Shown here one piece after another: positions 44,586-52,735 of a stretch of 64,000 nucleotides of DNA; positions within the stretch are counted from its first letter, which is position 1, and each line of letters begins with the position of its first letter. The notes beneath the pieces were generated by a model that ran no database searches, had not been told where the DNA came from, and was given only the letters and a program-made list of their open reading frames with translations. The stretch covers positions 62,001-126,000 of the forward strand of contig JAWKHJ010000011.1 in NCBI GenBank assembly GCA_041394905.1. The letters are read 5' to 3'. Position numbers and translations under genes: made by a program. The DNA comes from RI-231 sp041394905 (GTDB lineage: Bacteria; Acidobacteriota; Terriglobia; Bryobacterales; UBA6623).

Positions 44586-46307
44586 TTAGGGCACGATCGT
44601 GCCGTCATCGAGCGCGACCACTCGGTTGCAGAGCGCCAATATGTCCGGTTGGTTGCTGACGCAAACCAAAGTCCAGGGGGCGTCCGGGTGAAAAAGCGTT
44701 TCGCAGATGCGCTCACGCACCTCGCGGTCGCTGACTCGGTCCAGCACGTCGTCAACGATCAGCAGCCTAGGCTTGCCGGCGATGGCTCGCGCCAGCACGA
44801 GTCGGATGGACTGTGTCCCGGATAGCGGCGATCCCCTGCCGCTCAACACGGTCTGCAGGCCTTCGGGGAAGGCGAGCAGGTCGTCTAGGAGGCCAACCTT
44901 CTCGAGTGCATCCTGGACCTGGTGGAGGTCAACGTCAGTCCGGCCCATAGAGACATTGCGCTCGATCGTGTCCCCGATGACGCTTGTGTCGTTGACGAGC
45001 GCTGCGTGTTCGCGCAGATTAGACAGTGAGAGACTGCGGGCGTCGAGGCCGTCGGCGCGCAGGACCCCTCGCTCAGGGCGCCGCAGCCCGTAAAGAACTC
45101 CGGCCAGGGCCGACTTGCCGGCCCCGCTCGGCCCGGTGATGCCCAAACGGTCACCCGCCTTGACGCTCAGAGACAAGTTGTCGAGGGCGGGCTCCTGCGA
45201 CCACGCTTGGACGCTCACATCGATCAGTTCGATCGAGGCGGGGCCAGTTGGCCTAGTCGTACTCCCGGCCGCCTCGAGCTCCATGGGGAGATCAATCACT
45301 TGACCGAGTTTGTCGACGGCTGCAAGAAGATCGTAGTAGGTCTCGAGCTTTTCGCCGAACTTCGAGAAGCCGCTGACGACGGTGGTAACGATAAGCTCAG
45401 CCGCCACGAGCTGACCGAGCGTCAACTGGCCACGGATGACCAGAAAGCCGCCGATGCCGAGCAGCAGCGCGCTGGCGATCGCCTGCAGGAACAGCGAGCC
45501 CAGAACCTGCCGCATCACCACGCGAAAGTGCGACTTACGGTAGTCGAGATAGTGTTGGACCAACGCGTCGGTGGCGCCCAGCCCGTACGCGCCCCCAGAC
45601 GATGACTTGAACACCGCGATATGAGCGGCAATCTCCTCCAGCCAAGCTGCGACCGCGTATTTCGCCTTCGATTCTTGGATCGCCGTCTTCACCGCGCCAC
45701 GCCCGAGGATCGAGAGAATCATCGCCATGGCGAGTAACAAGAAAATGTCGAACGCCAGCAGGAGCGGGTGGTAGACGGCCAGCAAAAGCATGCCGAGTAC
45801 GGTCTGCATGATGAGCGACAAGCCGTCCATCAACAGGGATGCGGCGCTCTTCTGCACCGTGACGACATCGAAGAAGCGGTTGACGAGCTCCGGACCGTAC
45901 AACCGGTCGAAAGCCTGCGCCTTAGCCCGTACCAGACGTTGCGCGAAATCGGTCGATACCCGCACGAAGAGGCGTCGCTGGATGATTTCCACCGTGAACA
46001 CACGGAATGCGTTCATCACCGCGGAGAAGCCTAATGCCACTAAAACGAACAGCGTCAGGATGATCAGAGGTTGGAGCAACGAACCGAAGGCGATGAAGTT
46101 GACCACCGCCTGAACGGCGACTGGCACGACGAGCGTGAACAGACCGATTCCTGCCGAGTAGATGATGACGACCCAAAGATCCCGCCGTTCCAGCTGGAGT
46201 AAGGCCCGTAAGCGTGCTGCGGGCTTGCCATCAAAAGAAATTCCCTCGTCCAGTGGAGAACGGAGATCGTCGAGCGGCGAATCGGCGTGCGGCGTGGCGG
46301 AGCTCAT
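44586..46307 (-). CDS. ABC transporter, fused permease/ATPase, type I secretion-like, with degenerate catalytic residues
   Basis: A 573-residue ABC exporter half-transporter: six-helix domain at about 40-330, ATPase at about 355-573. Walker A G-P-S-G-A-G-K-S is at 392-399 and an L-S-G-T-Q signature at 495-499. Three catalytic positions differ from the norm: the Q-loop glutamine is replaced by Asn439 ('VNDTS'), the catalytic glutamate after Walker B is Asp520 (L-L-I-V-D-D), and the switch histidine is Asn552 ('VSNQPD'). No C39 peptidase domain is present. Followed by HlyD and TolC genes. Hydrolysis may be slow or regulated, or the protein may be a heterodimer half; its export substrate is unknown. 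Confidence 0.85.
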   Translation of the reverse strand: MSSATPHADSPLDDLRSPLDEGISFDGKPAARLRALLQLERRDLWVVIIYSAGIGLFTLVVPVAVQAVVNFIAFGSLLQPLIILTLFVLVALGFSAVMNAFRVFTVEIIQRRLFVRVSTDFAQRLVRAKAQAFDRLYGPELVNRFFDVVTVQKSAASLLMDGLSLIMQTVLGMLLLAVYHPLLLAFDIFLLLAMAMILSILGRGAVKTAIQESKAKYAVAAWLEEIAAHIAVFKSSSGGAYGLGATDALVQHYLDYRKSHFRVVMRQVLGSLFLQAIASALLLGIGGFLVIRGQLTLGQLVAAELIVTTVVSGFSKFGEKLETYYDLLAAVDKLGQVIDLPMELEAAGSTTRPTGPASIELIDVSVQAWSQEPALDNLSLSVKAGDRLGITGPSGAGKSALAGVLYGLRRPERGVLRADGLDARSLSLSNLREHAALVNDTSVIGDTIERNVSMGRTDVDLHQVQDALEKVGLLDDLLAFPEGLQTVLSGRGSPLSGTQSIRLVLARAIAGKPRLLIVDDVLDRVSDREVRERICETLFHPDAPWTLVCVSNQPDILALCNRVVALDDGTIVP

Positions 46308-46327
46308 CTGTTTTGCAGGTGTACGGA

Positions 46328-46348
46328 CTATCCCTTATCCCACGATAG
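46328..46348. promoter_or_regulatory. Dyad CTATC-N11-GATAG upstream of the ABC operon
   Basis: CTATC (46328-46332) and GATAG (46344-46348) form an inverted repeat in the 92-base gap between the LysR and ABC genes, about 21 bases upstream of the ABC start. Similar half-sites (CCTATC, GATAGG) occur in the LysR promoter at 47328-47352 but with a 13-base spacer. Possibly a LysR-type site; weak. Confidence 0.3.
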
Positions 46349-46399
46349 GAGTCGAAAAACGATTCGGTCAAATAGATAATTCCCAACGATTGATCGCTT

Positions 46400-47305
46400 T
46401 CACCTATCACGAAAGCTGTCTTGATGCGCCGCTTCAAGCAACCGGGCAACGGTTGGATTGCGCACCTTGCGTTCCAACGAAATCGCAAAGAAACGTTCCC
46501 GTAAACCGTCTAGTTCTCCCACCTCGACGACGCCGTAGAGGGAGGCCACGGACTCTTTGACCAGAGAAGGCGCAGCGAAGGCCGCACCGATAGTTGTGGA
46601 GAAAGCCTTGAGTAGGGCGCTATCTTCAAACTCTGCGACGATTCGAGGGGTGATCTCGTTTCGTGCGAACCAATAATCGAGCATCCGGCGGAGCAATGCG
46701 TTCTCCGTGGGGACCGTGAACGGGGCCCCGTCGAGAGAGCGCGGGAATCCCCCACGATAGCGCTCGGCATCGCCCTGGGGAGCAAAAACCGAGACGCCGC
46801 TTTCGCCAAGCTCATGGTTGAAGGCCCGGATGTTGGCCTCAGCGCCGGTTGGTTCATCGGAAATCACTACATCGAGCTCATGCGCGGCTAGCCGTGTCAG
46901 CAAATCGGTCGGCTTGCCCTCGAAGCAGATCAGGTGGACTGGGTCGTCGCTGGAGAGCAAAGGAGTGAGAACTCGCGTTGCCAAGGTCTTGGGTAGGGCG
47001 TCGGCAATGCCCACGCGCAGGCGCTCGCGACGGTCGGCCGCGCCGCCGTTCAGCGTCGCTTGGAGCTCTCTGCCTATGGCGAAGATGTCATTGGCATAGC
47101 GGAACGCGGTCCGTCCGGCGCTGGTGAGCTCGAGGCGGCGGCCAATGCGGTCGAAGAGGCGGTGCCCCAGGGCGTCCTCGAGGCTCCGAATCTGTGCAGA
47201 GATCGTTGGCTGCGCAAGCCCAATCTCCTCGCTGGCTGCGCGCACGCCGCCGGCGCGCGCCACCATCCAAAAGTAGTACAGGTGGTGATAGTTCAGCCAC
47301 TGCAT
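46400..47305 (-). CDS. LysR family regulator, NhaR-like
   Basis: A 301-residue LysR protein whose N-terminal 'WLNYHHLYYFWMVARAGGV' is the characteristic opening of the NhaR subgroup, followed by the helix-turn-helix 'LAQPTISAQIRSLEDALGHRL'. NhaR-type proteins respond to sodium or alkali in E. coli, but here the neighbours differ. Divergent from the M81 peptidase gene, with an inverted repeat in the 66-base gap, and immediately upstream (same strand) of the ABC/HlyD/TolC operon. Likely controls one or both. Confidence 0.88.
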   Translation of the reverse strand: MQWLNYHHLYYFWMVARAGGVRAASEEIGLAQPTISAQIRSLEDALGHRLFDRIGRRLELTSAGRTAFRYANDIFAIGRELQATLNGGAADRRERLRVGIADALPKTLATRVLTPLLSSDDPVHLICFEGKPTDLLTRLAAHELDVVISDEPTGAEANIRAFNHELGESGVSVFAPQGDAERYRGGFPRSLDGAPFTVPTENALLRRMLDYWFARNEITPRIVAEFEDSALLKAFSTTIGAAFAAPSLVKESVASLYGVVEVGELDGLRERFFAISLERKVRNPTVARLLEAAHQDSFRDR

Positions 47306-47327
47306 CGCCTCTTTATCTTAGGTTTCG

Positions 47328-47352
47328 CCTATCGGTTGTCTAGATTGATAGG
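47328..47352. promoter_or_regulatory. Inverted repeat CCTATC-N13-GATAGG in the LysR/M81 divergent promoter
   Basis: Perfect six-base arms at 47328-47333 and 47347-47352 between the LysR start (47305) and the M81 start (47372 or 47402). This is the expected place for a LysR box controlling both genes. The arms resemble those at 46328-46348. Confidence 0.45.
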
Positions 47353-47371
47353 ACGTCCGCCCTCGTTGCCC

Positions 47372-48919
47372 ATGATTGACGCGATTTTGGATACTTCGAC
47401 GATGCAAACGCGCTTCCGAGTCGGGCTGCTGGGCCTGCTGCACGAGTCCAATACTTTCCTGGGGACTCCAACCGGCTACGAGCAGTTCGAATCGACCGAC
47501 TTGACGCGCGGCGTAGCGGTGGCTGAGCACTGGCGCGGGCGCAACCACGAAATCGGTGGGATGCTCGCAGGGCTCGAAAGCCAAACGGACGTCGAAACGG
47601 TTCCGCTCTACGCCACTTACGCCGTGCCGAGCGGCACGATCACGGCAGAGGCGTTCGAGCGGATCCTAGCCGAAATGTTCGCAGAGCTCGACAAGGGAGG
47701 GCCGCTCGACGGGCTGCTGGTCGCGCTGCACGGGGCCACGGTGTCGGAAACCTACCCGGACGCCGACGGGGAGATCCTCGAGCGTTTGCGACGGCGGTTC
47801 CCGAGGCCTTTCCCAATCGTTGGGACGCTGGATCTGCACGCGAACGTGTCGCGGGCGATGATCGACAGCTCCGACGCTTTGGTCGCCTACCGCAGCAATC
47901 CGCACCTGGACCAACGCGAGCGAGGGCTCGAAGCAGCGGGCATCCTGCTGCGGACTTTGCGCGGGGAGATTCGGCCCGTACAGTGGCTAGAGCAGCCCCC
48001 ACTGTTGATCTCGATCTCCAAGCAACACACGAGCCGCGAGCCGGCGGCGTTGCTCTACCAGGACTTAGCCAAGGTGCTCGAGCGTCCCGGGGTGCTTTCG
48101 GCGAGTGTAGCGATGGGGTTCTACTACGCGGATGTGGCCGAGATGGGGGTTGCGTTCTGGGTGGTGGCCGACGGCGACGCTGAAGTTGCACGCCGGGAGG
48201 CGCGCTGGATGGCCGAACGGGCTTGGGCGCGGCGCAAGGAGCTGATCGGCGAACTTCCCGATGCCGCTGAAGCCGTACGAATGGCGGTCGAAAGCCCGGC
48301 CAAGCCCGTGGTGCTGATGGACGTTGGAGACAACGTGGGTGGCGGCTCGCCGGGCGATTCCACGTTTCTCCTCGAAGAGCTCTTACGGCGGCAGGTTACG
48401 AACTTTCTCGTCGTGCTCTGTGATCCGGAAGCGGTCGGGCGCTGCCTAGCGGCTGGCGTGAGGGGAACGGTCACCGTCGCCGTCGGCGCCAAGGCGGATG
48501 CGCTGCACGGCGTGCCGCAAACGGTGACGGGAACGGTGCGGACGCTCTCCGACGGCCGCTTTGAGGAGACTGAGGTGCGCCACGGTGGGTGGAAGCACAA
48601 CGACCAAGGCGTGACGGCGGTCCTCGAGACATCGGACAAGCAGACGATAGTGTTGACCAGTCGCCGCATGGCGCCATTCAGCCTGCAACAGACCCTGAGC
48701 CTTGGCATTCAGCCACAAACCAAGGACGTGATCGTGGTGAAGGGCGTGGTTGCACCGCGGGCCGCCTACGACCCGATCGCAGGCTGGACGATCCTAGTCG
48801 ACACGGGCGGCGTGACGGCTGACTCACCGGGCCGGTTCACCTACACCCGCCGGCGAGACTCGCTCTACCCGCTCGAGCTTGACGCGGAGTATGAGGCCGA
48901 GCACAAGCCGTTTCCGTAG
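47372..48919 (+). CDS. M81 family metallopeptidase (MlrC/microcystinase-like)
   Basis: Protein of 515 residues from ATG 47372 (505 from ATG 47402). 'RVGLLGLLHESNTFLGTPT' at the N-terminus, 'LHGATVSETYPDADGEIL' with Asp/His, 'IVGTLDLHANVSRAMI' with D-x-H zinc ligands, and 'MDVGDNVGGGSPGDS' in the middle are hallmark M81 motifs. MlrC-type enzymes hydrolyse peptides, including linear microcystin, and related proteins process other small amides. No ribosome-binding site distinguishes the two starts; the shorter one matches the family N-terminus better. Divergent from the NhaR-like LysR. The rest of the pathway is not in the window. Confidence 0.88.
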   Translation: MIDAILDTSTMQTRFRVGLLGLLHESNTFLGTPTGYEQFESTDLTRGVAVAEHWRGRNHEIGGMLAGLESQTDVETVPLYATYAVPSGTITAEAFERILAEMFAELDKGGPLDGLLVALHGATVSETYPDADGEILERLRRRFPRPFPIVGTLDLHANVSRAMIDSSDALVAYRSNPHLDQRERGLEAAGILLRTLRGEIRPVQWLEQPPLLISISKQHTSREPAALLYQDLAKVLERPGVLSASVAMGFYYADVAEMGVAFWVVADGDAEVARREARWMAERAWARRKELIGELPDAAEAVRMAVESPAKPVVLMDVGDNVGGGSPGDSTFLLEELLRRQVTNFLVVLCDPEAVGRCLAAGVRGTVTVAVGAKADALHGVPQTVTGTVRTLSDGRFEETEVRHGGWKHNDQGVTAVLETSDKQTIVLTSRRMAPFSLQQTLSLGIQPQTKDVIVVKGVVAPRAAYDPIAGWTILVDTGGVTADSPGRFTYTRRRDSLYPLELDAEYEAEHKPFP

Positions 48920-48928
48920 ACTTGAAAC

Positions 48929-50266
48929 GTGCAAGCGGCAGAAGGCAAGGCGCAGTCCGTCAACCCGACCACTCGGCTGCTGCTGGGGTTGGGGGTGATC
49001 TCCGGCGCGGTTGCGCTATTCTCACTCTACTTTCTGCATCAACTCGACGGCTTGCGGGCACTCCAGCTCGAAGCGATCGACCGCAATCGCCGAGACTCGC
49101 TGCAACTGCTGCGCATCCAGAACAATCTGCAGAATTTGGCTCTTTCGATGCGCGACATGACGGAGGGCGCATCTCCTTACCCAATTTCGGCGTATAGGAC
49201 AGAGTTTGATCGTACTCAGCTCGACTTGCAGGATGCGCTCGAGCAGGAGCGCCAACTCGCGCCGGCGGGTAGGACGATCCAGCAGCAGAGCTTTCTCTCC
49301 GACTCACTGCAATCCTTTTGGGGCGTGATGCGGGAGATGTTCGAAGCGGCGGAGGGAGGGGACGAACCAGAGGCGAAGCGCCTGATCCGGGAAGTGCTCC
49401 AGCCACGCCACGCCTCTATTGCGACCACCGTCGCGCGGTTGTTGATCTCGAACAACGAAGCCGAACAAGAGGCGGCGCTCGAGATCGAGCAAATTTACGC
49501 GAGCGTCGAGCGCAATACGTACTACTTCATGGCGGCGGTCTTCGCGGCCATCTTTTTCACGGGCGGCTACATGGTGTCGCGCAATCGGCGGGTGTTTCGC
49601 GAGATTGCGCAACTCTCCGAGGAGCGGCAGCAGCTCGCGGGCCGGCTGATCACCGTCCAGGAGGACCTATTCGAGTCGGTGGCGCGCGAGCTACATGACG
49701 AGTTCGGGCAAGCGCTGACGGCAGCGGGCGCGATGCTGACGCGGCTCGAGCGCAAGGCTGGGCCGGCTGGCGAAGACCTACGCGAAGTACGGGCGGTGAC
49801 GCACGAAGCTCTCGAAGGTGTGCGTCGGCTCTCGCAACGTCTGCATCCAAATGTTCTCGACGACTACGGCCTCGAGGGCGCGATCGAGTGGCACGCCAAA
49901 CAGCTTGGCGAACAGACAGGGCTCGCGATTGATTACCAAGCGCCGGCCGAACCGTTACCGCCGGTCGAGCGCGAGCGTGCGATCCACGTCTACCGCATTT
50001 TGCAAGAGGCGCTCAGCAACGTTGTCAAACATGCCAAAGCCGGCTCGGCCGAGGTCCGCCTATCTTTCGGCGGCGGGCGGTTGTTGCTCGAGGTTGAGGA
50101 CCACGGCAAGGGCTTTTCGCCGGCGCCGGGCGCGGCGCGAGGTCTCGGGCTGGTCGCAATGCGGGAGCGCGCGCAGTTGATCAACGGCCGGCTCTCGATC
50201 GAACCGCTGGCCTCCGGTGGAACTGTCGTCCGGTTGGAAGCGCCTATCATGGGCGGTGAGAGCTGA
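48929..50266 (+). CDS. Sensor histidine kinase, NarX/DesK (HisKA_3) type
   Basis: A 445-residue membrane kinase from GTG 48929. Transmembrane helix at about 18-38, a helical periplasmic domain of roughly 160 residues, a second helix near 195 ('NTYYFMAAVFAAIFFTGGYM'), then the HisKA_3 box with His256 ('ARELHDEFGQAL'), and an ATPase domain ('ILQEALSNVVKHAKAG', 'VEDHGKGF', 'GLGLVAMRERA'). No known sensor domain recognised. Followed after two bases by its NarL-type partner. It heads the long block that continues to the selenoprotein and cytochrome genes. Confidence 0.9.
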   Translation: MQAAEGKAQSVNPTTRLLLGLGVISGAVALFSLYFLHQLDGLRALQLEAIDRNRRDSLQLLRIQNNLQNLALSMRDMTEGASPYPISAYRTEFDRTQLDLQDALEQERQLAPAGRTIQQQSFLSDSLQSFWGVMREMFEAAEGGDEPEAKRLIREVLQPRHASIATTVARLLISNNEAEQEAALEIEQIYASVERNTYYFMAAVFAAIFFTGGYMVSRNRRVFREIAQLSEERQQLAGRLITVQEDLFESVARELHDEFGQALTAAGAMLTRLERKAGPAGEDLREVRAVTHEALEGVRRLSQRLHPNVLDDYGLEGAIEWHAKQLGEQTGLAIDYQAPAEPLPPVERERAIHVYRILQEALSNVVKHAKAGSAEVRLSFGGGRLLLEVEDHGKGFSPAPGAARGLGLVAMRERAQLINGRLSIEPLASGGTVVRLEAPIMGGES

Positions 50267-50268
50267 GC

Positions 50269-50916
50269 ATGCCGCCGCGCGCCAAATTGCGAGTCCTGCT
50301 TGCCGACGACCATCGCTTGGTGCGTTTGGGCTTCCGGCGGCTGCTCGACGACGAGCAGGACATGGAGGTGGTGGCCGAGGCCGCGAACGGTGCGGAAGCG
50401 ATTGCGCTGGCCGAGTCGTTCCGGCCGGACGTGATCGTGCTCGACATGGCGATGCCAGAGCTCGATGGGCTGCAGGCGATCCACGAGATCGTGCGCCGTA
50501 CGCCAGATACGAAGATCCTGGTGCTGAGCATGTACGACGAGGCGCGCTACGTGCGCAACGCCCTGCAAGCCGGCGCACACGGCTATCTGCTCAAAAACGC
50601 CCTCGATGTTGGCCTGGCTGAAGGCGTGCGCTCCGTCGCCAAAGGCAAGCGCTACCTGAGTCCGTCCATCGAGAAGTTCGCTCGCGAGAGCGGGCTCGCG
50701 GACGATCCTTTGGAACGGCTGACCAACCGTGAGCGTCAGATCCTGCAACTGATCGTGCAGGCGCGGCCGAACAAAGAGATCGCGCAGATTCTCGACATCA
50801 GCGTCAATACGGTCAACGTACACCGGAACAATTTGATGAAGGCGCTCAATCTACATTCCACAGCCGAGCTGGTTCTGTTTGGCGTACAGCACGGCTTGGC
50901 GCCGCTGCCTAAGTGA
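50269..50916 (+). CDS. NarL/FixJ-family response regulator
   Basis: A 215-residue regulator: receiver domain with Asp59 in 'VIVLDMAMPELDGL', acidic pair 'LADDHRL', Lys in 'GYLLKNALD', and a C-terminal LuxR-type helix-turn-helix ('LTNRERQILQLIVQARPNKE', 'ISVNTVNVHRNNLMKAL'). Cotranscribed with the kinase. Its stop overlaps the UnbV gene start (GTGATG at 50913), so it is in one operon with its likely target. Confidence 0.93.
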   Translation: MPPRAKLRVLLADDHRLVRLGFRRLLDDEQDMEVVAEAANGAEAIALAESFRPDVIVLDMAMPELDGLQAIHEIVRRTPDTKILVLSMYDEARYVRNALQAGAHGYLLKNALDVGLAEGVRSVAKGKRYLSPSIEKFARESGLADDPLERLTNRERQILQLIVQARPNKEIAQILDISVNTVNVHRNNLMKALNLHSTAELVLFGVQHGLAPLPK

Positions 50917-52592
50917 TGCGGATTGCGCGGCGAGATCTGCTGCTGGGGCTCCCCTCGTTGCTCGGCGCTGCGCCGGCGGCGCCGGGGTTCCAACTGCGCG
51001 ACGTGACCACGAGCGCGGGCATCGATTTCCGGCACAACACGGGCGCGTTCGGCGAGAAGTATCTCCCGGAGACCATGGGCGCCGGCTGCGCCTTTCTCGA
51101 TTTCGACCGCGACGGCTGGATGGACATTCTGCTGGTGAATGGCATGGATTGGCCTGGCCACAAGCGCGAGCGCACCACCCTTGCGCTCTACCGTAACAAC
51201 GGTGACGGAACGTTTACCGACGTGACGCGCAAGGCCGGATTAGACGTCGAGATGTACGGCATGGGCGTGGCAGTGGGCGACTACGACAACGACGGCTTCC
51301 CCGACGTGCTCGTCACCTGCTTGGGGCAGAACCGGCTATTCCGCAACTTGGGCAATGGGCGCTTTCAGGACGTGACGGTGAAGAGCGGCTTGGGGGGCAG
51401 GGAGTCGTTCAGCACGTCGGCTTTATGGTTCGATTCGGACGGAAACGGACTTCTCGATCTTTTTGTGTGCAACTACGTGCGTTGGTCGCCGGGCATCGAC
51501 GTGCGCTGCAGCGTGGACGGCAAGCGCAAGAGCTACTGCACGCCGGAGGCTTACCGCGGCGAGACGTGCTGGCTGTTTCGCAATCGCGGCGATGGCACGT
51601 TCGAGGACGTGACGGCGAAGGCGGGCCTTTTCGATACCTCCTCCAAGTCGCTCGGCGCGGCCATCCTGGACCTCAACGGCGATGGGCGGATGGACTTGTT
51701 TGTGGCCAACGACACGCAGCCCAACAAGCTTTACCGCAACCGCGGAGGAGGACGCTTCGAAGAGATCGCGCTTGCGGCTGGAGTGGCCTTCAGCGAAGAC
51801 GGCAAGGCGCGCGCGGGCATGGGCGTCGACGTAGCCGACTATGACCGTTCGGGCCGCGAGAGCATCGCGGTGACGAACTTCAACAACGAGATGCTGGCTC
51901 TGTTTCGCGGCGACGGCAAGGGCGCGTTCCTCGACATCGCGCCCAAGTCGGAGATCGGTCGCGTGACGCGCGGCAGCCTCGGCTTCGGCTGCGTCTTCGC
52001 CGACTTCGACCTCGACGGCTGGCAGGATCTGCTCATTGCCAACGGCCACATCGACGACATCGCCGCCGCGGCGACGCCGGACGCCGCATACGCGCAGCCC
52101 CCGCACCTGTTGCGCAACCTGGCGGGCAAGAGCTTCGACGACATCACCGCGCAGGCGGGCGGGGCGTTCAACCGTCCGCGGGTGGGCCGCGGCGTGGCCA
52201 CGGCGGACTTCGACCTTGACGGCGCCGTCGACGTGCTGATGACCGAGAATGGCGGGCCGGCGAAGCTGTTCCGCAACGAGCAGTCCTTGGGCCGACGCTC
52301 GATGCGCTTCGATCTGCAAGGCGTACAGTCGAACCGCGACGCGATCGGGGCGCGCGTGACGGTCGAGGCGGGCGGCGCCAAGCAGTCGCAACGCGTCCAC
52401 GGCGGGTCGAGCTATTTGTCGCAATCCGAGCTCGCGCTCACCTTCGGTATGGACCGGCTGGACCGCGCTGAGCGCGTGATTGTGGAGTGGCCGAGCGGAA
52501 AAATCGAAGAATTTTCACGCCTTTTGAGCGCCCGCCGACACCGTCTGGTCGAAGGAAAGGGCGTCGTCGAATCGTTGCCCTTCAAGGGTTAG
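50913..52592 (+). CDS. CRTAC1/UnbV family protein with FG-GAP repeats
   Basis: About 559 residues. The N-terminus holds R-R-D-L-L followed by a hydrophobic stretch, a possible Tat or Sec signal. Then repeated FG-GAP/VCBS calcium-binding-type units ('FLDFDRDGWMDILLVNGMDW', 'VGDYDNDGFPDVLVTCLGQN', 'ILDLNGDGRMDLFVANDTQP', 'FADFDLDGWQDLLIANGHID') forming a beta-propeller, and a C-terminal ASPIC/UnbV domain ('ERVIVEWPSGKIEEF'). Secreted surface or periplasmic protein of unknown function. Start GTG 50913 or ATG 50916 (the codons adjoin). A second copy of this family sits at 60196, at the other end of the block. Confidence 0.88.
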   Translation: MMRIARRDLLLGLPSLLGAAPAAPGFQLRDVTTSAGIDFRHNTGAFGEKYLPETMGAGCAFLDFDRDGWMDILLVNGMDWPGHKRERTTLALYRNNGDGTFTDVTRKAGLDVEMYGMGVAVGDYDNDGFPDVLVTCLGQNRLFRNLGNGRFQDVTVKSGLGGRESFSTSALWFDSDGNGLLDLFVCNYVRWSPGIDVRCSVDGKRKSYCTPEAYRGETCWLFRNRGDGTFEDVTAKAGLFDTSSKSLGAAILDLNGDGRMDLFVANDTQPNKLYRNRGGGRFEEIALAAGVAFSEDGKARAGMGVDVADYDRSGRESIAVTNFNNEMLALFRGDGKGAFLDIAPKSEIGRVTRGSLGFGCVFADFDLDGWQDLLIANGHIDDIAAAATPDAAYAQPPHLLRNLAGKSFDDITAQAGGAFNRPRVGRGVATADFDLDGAVDVLMTENGGPAKLFRNEQSLGRRSMRFDLQGVQSNRDAIGARVTVEAGGAKQSQRVHGGSSYLSQSELALTFGMDRLDRAERVIVEWPSGKIEEFSRLLSARRHRLVEGKGVVESLPFKG

Positions 52593-52735
52593 ACCGCATT
52601 TCGCGCTGTTCGCCGAAGGCGCGACTAAACGAATCCACTAGTCTGTTTCGATTATTGTCTTCTGAAATTCGCCTGGATACGATCCGAAGTCATTAGGGCG
52701 CGCATTGGTGCGCCGCCCGACTGGGGTTCGATCGC

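Noticed and set aside
52697..52714. GC-rich hairpin upstream of the second TonB receptor as a terminator
   Set aside because: Seven-base stem with a four-base loop but no T-tract follows. It may be chance in GC-rich DNA or a leader hairpin; too weak to list as a feature.
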